Positions 1-10,928 of a DNA stretch of 64,000 nucleotides are shown here, piece by piece. The notes beneath the pieces were generated by a model that saw only the letters and a list, made by a program, of their open reading frames with translations, searched no databases and was not told the origin of the DNA. Positions within the stretch are counted from its first letter, which is position 1. The number at the start of each line of letters is the position of its first letter. Origin of the DNA: Eleusine coracana subsp. coracana (taxonomy: Eukaryota > Streptophyta > Magnoliopsida > Poales > Poaceae). Location of the stretch: assembly GCA_032690845.1 (NCBI GenBank), contig CM064433.1, forward strand, positions 37,322,658 to 37,386,657. The letters run 5' to 3'. The translations under genes and the position numbers were made by a program.

Positions 1-322
1 TGATGCATGGTAGAAGAGTCATATCAAACAAAGGGGATGACTTACATGTATAGTCAGCAATATAATTTATATACGCAAAGCAACAATGAACTATTAAGTG
101 AAAACAAACAAGGTAAACGTCTTTTGAACATGCTGTGAAATTTTAGTGTGAATTGCCAGGTACCTTGTCTGAACAAAAGAAAATGATTCTGCAAACAAGG
201 AGAGCTCAAAGTAGCTAGAAAAAGGTGCCTTTCCTAGCACAATTGAGGTAGTGAGACAAGCACATCTACATGAAAACCAACGAAGTCGTAATTCATGAAA
301 TTGGAAACGAAATCATGGGGTT

Positions 323-350
323 GGGGGGGGGGGGGGGGGGGGGGGGGGGG
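323..350. repeat. poly-G mononucleotide tract (28 G)
   Basis: An uninterrupted run of 28 G. A tract this long is prone to replication slippage and sequencing error, so its true length is uncertain. Apparent Gly- or Pro-rich reading frames across it are artefacts. Confidence 0.95.
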
Positions 351-1600
351 CGAGAGGGAATAGAAGAGAGGCATGCGCGGTGTATGAATATAACCAGCAT
401 CAGATTCAGGCCTTGGCGCCGAACTTCAGGAACAAGCCCGTGGCGGAGCAGCTGAAGCGAGATCCCCAGTAGGGAATCCACGTACCCTCGCCCCTTCTCG
501 TCATTGTCCTCCTCCTGCAGCCGGTGCCACGAACACAAATACACCTTAATCTCAAGAAAAAGTGATTATCGCACGAGATATAGCTCAGGGGAGGAGGGGG
601 CTGACTGGCATGATCATCCCAGCGGCGATCGCGGGCGGCAGGGGGTCCATATCCGACGCGCCACTGGGGGTTCCAAAGGCTGCGCGTCCAAGGGGCGCCG
701 GCCTCCAACGACGCGCTTCTAGATGGTTCTGCAATTTGGGGTTTTGGAGGGCAGTATGGTTTCGGCTCGGCTTTGTGCAGAAGCTTTAGGGGCGAAGTGT
801 TACTTTGTTCTGGTACTGATCATTAGGGAATTTTAAATAGAATATCTATACCACCGTTAGCAGAAGAGACAGCACAGCTCAGATTTGGTCATGCTCTCAC
901 AAAATCACACGCCTTTCATTCTAAAATTGTTTGTCTTGAGTTCTTAGAAACTTAAAAAAAAACTGGTTCTTCAAAACCAAACAATAAACTGACATGTTTG
1001 AAGGTTCTCAAAATTTTAACAAATAATTCCTTAAATGTTGAAGGGACTCAAACATGGCTATTCATTTTATGCAGTATTTATTAAGAAAAAATAATCTTGT
1101 CATTCTCATTTTTCATGTCTCAGTGCTTTGAATTATGAAATGGAACAATAAAAAATATGATATTTAGGAGAAATTGGGTTGTCACATGAATACTATGTTT
1201 TTACATCCAGATTGCCCAACTGTTTAAAAAATCTAAATATTTATGATAGGCCAGATATTTAGCCCTTAAATGAGAGGTGATTGGTGTTAATGTTGCCTGA
1301 GAAAATATAGCCCGTACGATATTCAGTTTTCCATTTTTATCATAAAACTCATGTATATATTAACATGTAACATACTGAGTTGATTATTCAGTGTAATTAT
1401 GCCTGGCATTTGGGGATACTTTTAAGCCAATATAGTACAATTTTTGCTATCTACACAAATAAGAAAAAAATTGTTTGCAATTCAATGTCTGGATTTCATG
1501 TCACAACTGCTAGGGTAGTATATGAGGTTTTGGATGGTTCGATGACATAATTACCACATAGTCATTGGCTGCAAATAAAAAACTTGTTCCACGAAGGCTG
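351..1600. other. Unassigned sequence, no supported gene
   Basis: About 370-740 is GC-rich and about 800-1600 is AT-rich. Short open frames on both strands in the GC-rich part resemble no family I recognise, and they lack a start or splice context that would make a gene credible. It could be the decayed end of a gene lying outside the window or an old transposon. Confidence 0.4.
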
Positions 1601-1609
1601 CCAGTTAAT

Positions 1610-2430
1610 GGTGCCAGTCGGCTCACGTGACCCATTTTCTGAGTGTGCCTTTTTTGCTGAGTGTCCTCCTCGTGTATGCCTAGTGTTTGTGAGCTGGCAC
1701 TTAACAAAATCTCATGGTTGTCGAGTGTCCCTACTTTGTCAAGTGCCTACTTTGTCAAGTGTCTACTTTGCCAAGTGCTTTTCACTAGGCACTTGACAAA
1801 TAGCCTCTTTGTTGAGTTTTTGACACATTGTACTCGACAAAGAGAGGGGCACTCGGCAGGGGCGGAAATATACAGAGGGCCACTAGGGCCATGGCCCTAG
1901 ACTTGGGCCAAAAAAACTAAGTACTACTCATAAATTTTTGGACCCAACTAATATTTTGTATACATCATTTTGGCCTAACTAGCCAGCTCCTGCCAAATTA
2001 TTGAAGTTGTACAATTTTGCAATTTTGCAACTAGCCATCATTTTGTATACATCATTTTGCAACTAGTCATCATTTTGTATACCAGTAATGGTATGTTGAA
2101 TTCATTAAGAAGTTTTACAATTTTGCATGCTCTTGAATTTGTGACATATATATAACTTCTATTTCTTTATTTAGGTTCATGTGCTATTGTTGATGAAGAG
2201 ATGCATGCTCGCTAGGTGAAACAGAATTACTTGATCTCTATTAAAATATTAGGTACTCTAATTTTTTATCCCTTTAATTTTCTAGGACCATTTGTTTTGC
2301 ATCTTTCTTTTTACATTGGTAGCTTGCCGGTACCAATTATCTTGAGTGAGGGTCACCGGCCCCTAGTCCTGCCACGACGAGAGTTCCGCCACTGGCACTC
2401 AGCAACCACCGGTTTTCCCGTAATTATATA
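1610..2430. mobile_element. Remnant of CACTA (En/Spm) subterminal repeats, interrupted
   Basis: The interval carries many degenerate copies, in both orientations, of a short motif of the type GGCACTCGGCA, TTGTCAAGTG and TTGTCGAGT (about 1615-1858 and 2394-2410). Short repeats of this kind are typical of the subterminal regions of grass CACTA elements. Neither a CACTA end nor a 3-bp duplication is visible, so this is a fragment. It is split by a hAT-like insertion at 1859-2393. The family assignment rests on motif resemblance only. Confidence 0.6.
1859..2393. mobile_element. Non-autonomous hAT-like element nested in the CACTA remnant
   Basis: The left end begins GGGGCGGAA and the right end finishes TTCCGCCACT, an imperfect terminal inverted repeat of the form AGNGGCGGAA. 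The flanks are GGCACTCGGCA (1848-1858) and GGCACTCAGCA (2394-2404), which differ at one base. This looks like a target duplication, although the surrounding CACTA repeats are themselves repetitive and could lengthen it beyond the 8 bp expected for hAT. No transposase frame is present in the 535 bp. The ends resemble those of the smaller element at 14840-14987. Confidence 0.6.
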
Positions 2431-2481
2431 GTTTACAAATATACTAATAAGATCTAGCTAGATTCGGATGAACAGAATTGA

Positions 2482-3702
2482 TCAAACTTGTTCAAAATTC
2501 GCTCCAGCCTTCTCCTCTTCCCCGCTCCCTTTCTTCTGTTCTAGGTTCTTACTATTACGATCCAGCTCGTCTTGTGCGTCGTCAGTTACAGAGACTTTGT
2601 TGTTTGGTGCGATCTTACTCTCCTTGCCTTTACCCTACAACACGCTGTAGAGGCCTCCGACTAACAAGATTCCACCGAGAATGCTGTTGTCAACAATATA
2701 ACAAGAACTTTGATTGAGCCTCCGATTAATTCAGTCTCAGGAAAATATCGATGCAACACTGTATATTGTGAACACGAGGCACAGTGGCGTCCACACCGTG
2801 AGGAAGACGGGGCCTTTCTTCTGCACGCACCATGCTTGAAGGTAGTAGCACACCCCGTTCAGCATAAACCCCTGTTAGATTCAACATAATCTACTTGTTA
2901 GATTTATTTTCGTTGAGTTTAGACGTCAGAATCACAATATTAGCAGAATATTATTGATAAAAATGATCACATTACACTGTATAGGATGGCGATTAAGCTG
3001 ACATCGAGCCGGAGCTTCCATTTGGAGAAGTCCCGCTCTGCCACGACCGACACGATGAACGACTGCACCGTGCTGAACACGCACTGAGACAATGGGTACT
3101 CTTGAAGGAGCCCGGCCTGTGCATATAATTATTATTACATTGACAGATGAAGTCAGTCTCTAATAAGATTTATTTACAACTTTCTTGCTTTATTAGTTGC
3201 CTGCTGGCGCTGTTCAGTTACACTGATTAACCACAACACAGTAAATTAGTGACAGTGCACAAATTAAAGACCTGTAAGACGATCCACAGAGACCACGTTG
3301 TGTTTGCCAGGACCATGAGGAACGTCCCTTTGATCCACTGGACGCGCCTCAGAGCATCGGGAGCAGCATGGGCGACGGCGAACGAGCGGTGAGGGTTGAC
3401 GGGGCGCAGCGCCGGGCCGGAGTAGAAGGCGATGACCAAGACTCCGGCAAGGCAGAGCGCCACGCCGGCGAGCTTGGCTATGCCGGAGGGACTCCTCAGT
3501 TTCACCACCTCCTTCCTGCACGCAAAGCCAAGTCATCAACAACCCAACCATCAAGTACAAATTATAATAAGCTTGTATATATAGTTAGATATAGTGCCTG
3601 AACAGCAGCGCCATGCAGAAGGTGGCCACTGGTATGGTGTTGTACGTTGCAGAAGCGACGGTCGCTGACGTGAACTTCATGCTGACGTTGTACACGTTCA
3701 AG
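2482..3702 (-). pseudogene. WAT1-related (EamA/nodulin MtN21-type) transporter, 5'-truncated pseudogene
   Basis: The family consists of ten-helix EamA membrane proteins; WAT1 itself is a vacuolar auxin transporter. Reading the minus strand, exons are about 3702-3598 (contains the family signature TSATVASATYNTIPVATF), about 3516-3272 (KLRSPSGIAKLAGV and a membrane stretch ending SLWIVLQ), 3116-2976 (QSFIVSVVAERDFSKWKL), 2871 to about 2757 (GVCYYLQAWCVQKKGPVF) and a last exon with GGILLVGGLYSVL. The first of these appears to use a GC donor (3597-3596) joined to the AG near 3517. Signs of decay: no first exons (the N-terminal two or so helices) are found upstream, the stretch 2690-2757 is disrupted, and the conserved Trp codon of the VLWGKS motif is TAG at 2637-2635. 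The frame then continues through a charged tail to TGA at 2484-2482. It is clearly of this family; loss of function is inferred. Confidence 0.82.
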
Positions 3703-3879
3703 CTAAATGTATTGCTAGGAAACAGTCGACATTATTCAGGTCAGTTTACAGGCAATTTTCAATGGATCGGAAACAGCAGAACATTGTGTTTGTGTACTAC
3801 TCCCTCCATCCAAATATCTCAAGCATATTACAGAAAACTAGTTTTTCAGAAATCTCCATCATATAACATGTAATTATTG

Positions 3880-3921
3880 CGACCCTCCTTCCACAAAATT
3901 ACGTTTGTGGAAGGAGGGTCG
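3880..3921. repeat. Perfect 18-bp hairpin
   Basis: The arms at 3880-3897 (CGACCCTCCTTCCACAAA) and 3904-3921 are exact reverse complements, separated by the 6-nt loop ATTACG. The CTCCNTCC-like core resembles a Stowaway terminus, so this may be two MITE ends brought together by internal deletion. There is no T-run to suggest a Pol III or other terminator. Confidence 0.85.
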
Positions 3922-5457
3922 TGTCGTCAACTAATTCTAGCAAACATGGATTTCTTGCCTTTCGTTCATTGAAGGAATTCATTTCTGACACTTTCTCCAG
4001 CTGGTAATTATTCTATTGTCCAGCTCGTGTAATACATATGCAATGTCAAGAAGAGAATTAACGGTTTTTTTTAGTTTATTGCTCAACTCAGATTCGTGGC
4101 TGAATGGGGATGAGGAGTCATTGTGGCAACTCAGATTCAACTTGTGTTTCCAAAGATCAATCTACTTCTCAAATGTTGTCCTCGGCTCTTGATTTATGCT
4201 ATGAGCTCTCTATGTTTATGAAAATGGTGAGGTGAGAAATCCACTACTTCTGAGCATCAAATTGTACTAGAGAGAAGGCTATCTGCACTAATTTTTGTTA
4301 CGCACTGGACTCACCGTGATATTCTCTCTGCAGCTACACGTGAAAACGCTAAATGTGTCCTGACCCATATCAGATATGGTCATTGAGTACTGATTTCCTC
4401 TTTAGTACCAAAATATGTATGGTCTCCTTCTGAAAAATAACAGTTATTCCACTGGATGTGTATTAGCATGAATGTGCTACCTTTAATATGGATAGAAAAA
4501 AGACAGTAAAATTTATTTATGTGAATACTGGCTGATTTTCACTCCTTTTATTTGGCAAAGAAACATCTATTTCTCATACAAAAGATGCCAACATTAACAG
4601 AATTACTATTAGTGACTCAATCCCTATATTTATATACATGCAGATTAACCTCTCTACTGCTGGATAATTATTAAATAGGTTAACATTTTTTAATAGTTAT
4701 GATAGGAACAGTTTGCAGGTTTGATTTCTGATTGTGTACTGCTGAAGCCCAACATGAGCCTAATAGTGTTCTGTGATAATTGAGTACCAGTGAGAGACTC
4801 ATCAACACCATGTTACCTTCGCAGAATGAACAATTAGAAGGTACGCTGAATAAGTCTTGGCTCCCCCATTTTATATGAATTATGTTCTCAAGCTCTAGGA
4901 AAGTTTGAGACTTAATATTAGTACTCGGCCTTAATTGGTGTCTCCGATGTTTGTGATCACACATCTTATTTGGCATATATATTATTGATGTGTGTGGTAA
5001 CTGTTGCTGTGATGGTTGCTGTCTTTTGGATTCAAGGGTGCATGGATGCAGCCTCTTGTCGTCAAAATTTGATATATGGTTCATTGAGTGCAAATATACT
5101 ATAAACTCTAGTCCTTATGCATGCACATAGCTATTTGATAATAAACATTACGGAGTATCTATTTGTTGGTGCCATAATTGAGACATGCTGTCAGGGTAGT
5201 TTTCGCAAGCAGTTTTGACAGTAGAATGACCAAACTTTTCTTAAGGCCTTTCATAGATCAAATGCTTTTAGCAGCTTTGTTGTTGCTCTGATCCAGAAGA
5301 TTGTTTCTAGGACTTGCAATGTGCTTGGACTGGCAAACGATAGACTAAATTGAATCAATGTTGTTCTGATTTGAAGTTTGACTTCCAGTAGCTTCTTCAG
5401 CAGAGTGAAAATATAATAAGATGGACACATTTGAACTGATCAGTCAACTAGCATGCT

Positions 5458-5507
5458 ATGCACTTCTCTCTTTCCTTTCCATTATCTAAAAAAATGCACT
5501 TCTATCT
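5458..5507. repeat. Micro-insertion A: 22 nt with A6 end, flanked by 14-bp direct repeats
   Basis: ATGCACTTCTCTCT at 5458-5471 recurs with one mismatch as ATGCACTTCTATCT at 5494-5507. The 22 nt between them end in CATTATCTAAAAAA. A short insert with an A-run next to the downstream copy of a flanking repeat is what target-primed retroposition leaves. Tandem duplication with filler is the alternative. Confidence 0.7.
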
Positions 5508-5706
5508 GGCCAGCCAGATAAGTTATTATTAGTTGCTAGCCGACAACACCTTTCTATTAGAAGATACCTCATCCTGTCTCTCTTCCCTTTCCATTATCTA
5601 AAAAAAATGCACTTTTCTCTGGCCATCCAGATAAGTTATTATTAGTTGCTAGCCGACAACACCTTTCTATGAGAAGATTTATATATTAGGAGATACCTCA
5701 TCCTGA
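5466..5706. repeat. Tandem duplication, two copies of about 110-130 bp
   Basis: Copy 1 (about 5466-5576) and copy 2 (about 5577-5706) share the order CTTTCCATTATCT, an A-run, ATGCACTT, TCTGGCCA, CCAGATAAGTTATTATTAG and a run ending GATACCTCATCCTG. Copy 2 has an extra 15-20 bp before the end. Both copies contain the A-run micro-insertion, so the duplication probably came after it. Confidence 0.85.
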
Positions 5707-8639
5707 TGTGTACTTGTGTTTTTGTTGCAATATGATGTTTTCTCCTTTATGTAGGAAATACTGTAGGGGCACAAATAAGAGCGAGCGATGTCAGATCAAA
5801 TGATAATCACGTGCACCATCGTATGCTTGCAAGAACTGAGAATATTGAGCAGTAGTGAATGACGACTTCCCAGATAGTGATTTTTATGCCTTGACACCAG
5901 GTGCATACTTAACAAAATACTAAATTCTTAGGAAAAAATTTGTTATGTACTTTTATGACTACTAAAATTGTTATAACTGATGTTGTAATCACATTTAGTT
6001 TCCTGAATTTATCAATTCAAAATAGTATATTAAGTGTACAGAAAATGATCCACTGCTGCACCTAATTGTTTTAGGATATTGCTGCACCTAAATGGTAAAC
6101 TCTGTTGTCTTTTCTTTGTTTCATTCCCAGCTTTCTAATTTGCTTATTTGTTTCTGGGTTTACCAATTCTTAGTTTGTTTAATCTGTGCGCTTTTTTTAG
6201 GTGAGAAGAAAATAATAGAGAGTTATAGAGCCAGAGGTGTCCACTCAGTGTGTGCTCCAAACAAGAAAGACTTGAATCAAGGTTCAGTTCTGTGCAAGAT
6301 ATTTGTTCTTTTGGCTTCACATTGACATATAAACTATTTTCTATTTCCTATTAAACATAGAACGAATGAGCTTTTAGTACCAGTACTTTCAGATATACTA
6401 CTTTACCATATGATTGTGTGGTTGCTCACAGGCTATATTAGCATATTACAACTGAATTGGTAGTATAATCATGGACACAGATACACAATAGTACAACCGA
6501 GATAGTTTTTGTTATTATGAAGTTTGTACTATTACAAGTGATATTTCTTAGCATAGTACTTCCTCCGTTCTTTTTTTCCTGTCGCTCCCGACCGGTTTGA
6601 CAAAATTAAGGAAACAGTGAATTGACTGTACTGCCCTTGGTTATTTCAACTCCCCGTTGGTTCTTCCTCATCGCGACTCGCACCACGGTCACGCGGCGCT
6701 CGACATCTATTCACAGGACGGTCGCCCGCCGCCGCCGCCGGACCTCCCCTACCACATGCGTGACCTTCTTCCTCACCGCAATGCCATCTCCCCCATTTGA
6801 ATCGAATCCCCTTCCATCCTCGCACGTTCCTCCTCTCTTGTCCCCAAAATCCCCAATCTAGAACCCTTTAGGTCTTCAAGAATGGCGGCGGCGGCGGCAG
6901 AGGACGGGTGGGAGGGAACAAGAGTCGAAGTTGATGCGGCTCACTGGAAAGAGGAGGGTGAGCAGTAGCTGGAGCTCAATCGATGGCGCGCTCATGTTGC
7001 GGCACTCAAGAAAATCCTTGGCAGAGCAACCGTCGCGGCTGCAACGGCGATAGGGAGAGAGGCCTGCCGCCTGGGTGGCTTCGACGGCAATCCTTCCTGC
7101 CATGCAGTGCTGCACTTGGACGCTCCACGCTCGGCCATGGCGCTCGCGGCCTTGCAGAATGCTATGGGTGGGACAGGAACAAGCATCGCCAAGCTGAACA
7201 TTGGTGGTCATGGTCCAACCTGGCCGGTGTCCTCATCATCCTCGTGCACGCCGACGCCATCTTCTTCACAATCATGCAGGTTGGTGAATTCTCACTTTCT
7301 ATGCTCACCAAGTGTTCGACATATTGTCAAACTCACCTTCTTTTTAGTCCCTGTTATTAATTGGCATTTGGAATTTGGTGAAATTCAGAAAATCAATTAG
7401 CTTCTGTGAAGTATAATAAATATCTCAGGTAGAGATCATACTTTGAGGTATTGAATGTATGTTGCTTCTCTAGAGTTAAGATCATCGAATGTTAGATCCC
7501 ATGTCAGGGCTTTCCCAGAGTTGGTGGTGGAAATCATTTTGTGCAAATCTTCATATAGAGTGTTCTACTAATCTGATAATTGAAGGTAGAAACTCATAAA
7601 CTGCTGAATTTGTTGCATGCACCGAGCAGAAGAAACAAAATCAAATAACACCTTTTTGTTTATAGTTTACAATCAGGTCATTTGAAACTGTCTTAAGTCA
7701 AACTCTTAGTCATTTGCGCCAAAAGATGATTGAAAATGATGTAGCAGATGCTTCAGCAGCCTTTTGTTTTTTCCTTTTTGAGTACTTTCTAAGTGTAGAC
7801 GTGACACATTCACAGGACAAACATCCGTTTCACCAGAATGAAGTTATTTGTCACTAAATGAGTTTTTGCTCATCTCCCCTCTGATCCATAGTCAAGGTCA
7901 CTGAGTTATTTACAGAGCTTCAAAGTAAAAAAAGAAAAAGAGTATATGCAACAGGTGAAAGAAACTGACCCTGTAGTTCAGTGTTTGGGCACACTGACTT
8001 AAGCACTCGTGCAAATAGATGTATGCATAGCATAGATAGTGTATCTTATTAAGAAGCTAGACAATACCTCTGTACATATGGGATCAATGAATACTTAGAC
8101 TAACCTTTGACGATATTCCGTTTCTCTAGCGTTCTCCTAAGCCAACATGCTTTTGTACATTATATAGCTCCATCAATGTTAGTTCCTTTGTTGAAGGGTT
8201 GCTGTCTGTTAGAAAACCCTACTTATCCTGCTAAAATTCAGTATTATACAGGACAAATCATAATTTAACTTAGAAATTAGAACCATGATATACCAAACTG
8301 ATTAAAGATTCCAAGGTTAAACCTTCATCCTTTCGATTTTTTTTAAGTATTTCTTACAACAGTCATGATTTTAATGTTTCTCCAGAGCTATGCAAGGAAG
8401 ACAAAGTTGTAACAAGAGGAAATTACCTTGTTCCAACATTATGATATTCAGATCTCCGTTGAGCAGGATGATTCTTTCTCCAAGACTAGGAACACCACAT
8501 GCACCTTCTCCCATGTTGGTGCTAGAATCCTCTCTACCTGTTTACTGTGTTGTTGCATGAACTGGTTACAGTAGTTATATGAACATATTTGGTGTATGAA
8601 TAGTCTATAATTGGTGCTAATTTATTTCTGCAAGTGTAG

Positions 8640-10264
8640 GGCAACAAGCAAGAAGAGGACATCTCCTTCAGTTACTACTTATGGAGGTCAAAGAGTGTTA
8701 ACAGAAATTGATTTGAATGTGTCACCTTGTGAAGAAAGAGACATCATTAATTCGAATGTGTCGTCTTGCGAAGAAAGAGACACCATTGATTTGAATGCAG
8801 AACCTCATGAATTGGAAGAACCAAATACAGAAATGGAAGAAGAGAATGTGGAGCCAGTACAGCTTCAGGGTGCTCAACAACGTAGGACAGAAGTTCCTTT
8901 GGGCATACGGAAAGCTGTTTTTGAAGCATTGCTCGCAAGATCGAAGAGTGGCTACTTGAAAGAGCATGAGACTGGAGAGGTCTCTACACAATTCTCAGTG
9001 CATTTTTGCACGGTGCAATGTATATGGGCTGAGGAAAGAAATGTCTGGATAGAGGAGCCCCTGTTGATGTTTCGAGTAAAAAAATCAAAACGTGGCCGCA
9101 AGAAAAAAGAAGTGGACATTTCAAAACTTCGTTGACTACCTATTTCAAAGCGTGCCACACTTGAGGACGTGTCCAAACAGTTGGGATGCAGCAACAGCAA
9201 GCTACACTCAATGAAGAGGGAAGGAGTCATTGAGCGTGTGTCAAACTCCATAAAGCCTTTTCTAACAGAGAAGAACAAGAAAGATAGGCTGAGATGGTGT
9301 TTATCCATGCTGGATCCAAGGAGTGTACCGCATGACCCCATCTTCAAAGGGCTGTTTGATTTCGTATTTATGGATGAAAGTGGTTTAACATCACTCGAAG
9401 GACAGAAAGGTATTATAAGACACCGGATGAAGAACAACCGACAAGGACATGCAAAAACAAGAACATCATTCCAAAAATCATGATCCTCACTGCCTTTGCT
9501 CGTCCAAGATTTGCTAATGGAATATGCATCTTCGATGGAAAAATTGGATGCTTTCCATTTGTTATTTACGAAGCAGCCAAAAGGTCAAGCAAAAACCGAA
9601 AAGCTGGGACACTTGAAATGAAACCTATTGATTCAATCAAACAGGGAGTCATCCGTGAGTTCTTGATTGATAAGGTCCTACTAGCCACTCGTGCTAAGTG
9701 GCCACGACAAGATGCTGATAAACCAATATACATACAACAGGATAATGCCCCATCACATGTACCTCCAAATGATAAAATGTTTTGTGAAGCTGCCAAGCAA
9801 GGTGGGTTCGATATCAGATTCATCTGTCAGTCAGCAAACTCGCCTGACTTTAATATATTGGATCTGGGTTTTTTTGCTGCTATACAATCCCTCCAATACA
9901 AGATCAGTTCAAACACAACTAAAGAGTTTGTTGCGGCGGTTGATAAGGTAAAATGCAACTTTTTTTATCATTGATTTCTCTGCTGTACTTCTTTTACCTT
10001 GTGGCTTGTGTGCTAGATATGAAAATTAACTGACATCTTGATATAATGGATCAGGCATTCCAAGATTATCCCCCATCCCTAGCAAATCGAATGTTCTTAA
10101 CTCTTCATGGTTGCTTTAAAGAAGTTATGAAAATCGGTGGTGGAAACGGGTACAATGTTCCACACATACGTAAAGGCATGCTCAAGAGGAAAGGTCTTCT
10201 CCCTGTGCAACTAAGTTGCAAAACAACATTGGTGGAAGAGGCAATTGCTAAATTGAACGAATGA
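8640..10264 (+). pseudogene. Mariner-like (DD39D) transposase, inactivated
   Basis: Catalyses cut-and-paste transposition at TA sites. The N-terminal part (8640-9132) is acidic, with DLN repeats, then a conserved helix (VPLGIRKAVFEALLARSKSG) and a basic stretch. Next comes the helix-turn-helix region (SKRATLEDVSKQLGCSNSKL) and the catalytic core: first Asp in FVFMDE (about 9370), second in IYIQQDNAPSH (about 9740), third in SPDFNILDLGFF, with 39 residues between the second and third. An intron of about 110 bp ends at 10054, after which the frame runs to TGA at 10262-10264. Two breaks are visible: an in-frame TGA at 9133-9135, and a one-base loss near 9374-9378 just after MDE, where the conserved continuation moves to the next frame. 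The first exon was not identified, since no ATG precedes the frame at 8611 and an AG acceptor sits near 8639. Confidence 0.88.
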
Positions 10265-10884
10265 TAGTCCATGTAAGAAGAGGAAAGAGCTTCTCCTTGT
10301 GTAATCTCATTTGTTTTCAGAGTGCGCTGAATGTATGTGGTTTGTTTGTTCAAGGATTTCAGCTCATTCACATGTCAAGAAACAAGTGTCTGTTTCAGCA
10401 ATCTGCAGATTAATCATTTGAGAGTAACACTGAAATTTGTTGTTACAGATTGTGAAAGTTATGAGCTTTGAAACTCTAATCACTTGTGTAGCTGACTTTA
10501 TGTCTGAATATACCATTTGTGGATTCATGTGATGATTAATCAGATCTCTATATGATCGGGGCAGTTTCTGAATTTTCTTGTGTCTCACTCTCTTAGTTAC
10601 TTCTATTTTTGCAACAACACTCGAAATATGTTGTTTTGTGTTCTTGTGATAACCATTGCAGTAACAGATTGCTAATTTTTAAAGAAATGTGATGAACTGA
10701 TGCCAGTCTTGTTATAGTAATGACTTGTGACATGAATTTAGTTTTACCAGATCTATTTTATCTCTAGTGTTCCTTACAATGTTCAATAGTAGTCCTGCTC
10801 TTTGTCAGATTAGTTTAAAGGAATAGAACTGCACAAATTGGCTTCATAGGTTTGAACTTTTTTCAGCACCATAGAAATTGGAGT

Positions 10885-10928
10885 CTTGTTTCAGTTTTTT
10901 TTTTTTTTGAACCAATGCCTTTTTTCAG
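10885..10928. repeat. Possible micro-insertion with T14 tract (weak)
   Basis: CTTGTTTCAG (10885-10894) and CTTTTTTCAG (10919-10928) differ at one base and enclose 24 nt that begin with 14 T. On the minus strand the insert ends GGTTC followed by the A-run. The direct repeat is short and low in complexity, so this is the weakest member of the group. It lies inside the mariner-like element. Confidence 0.4.

Larger units (their letters stand above)
3922..6556. other. Intergenic, no gene supported
   Basis: AT-rich sequence with no open frame that resembles a known protein. The longest minus-strand frame (4680-5093) has no recognisable motif. The only structure seen is the duplicated block at 5466-5706 with its embedded micro-insertion. 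Confidence 0.5.

Noticed and set aside
293..708. Minus-strand frames through the poly-G tract
   Set aside because: The Pro-run is the poly-G read backwards. The rest shows no recognisable protein and no supported splice structure.
4680..5093. 137-codon minus-strand frame
   Set aside because: No domain, no signal, composition typical of AT-rich intergenic DNA, and no conserved neighbours.
6622..7360. Possible genes in the GC-rich 5' part of the mariner-like element
   Set aside because: Frames on both strands are Arg/Ser/Pro-rich and mutually overlapping, with no homology I recognise. They are treated as part of the element.
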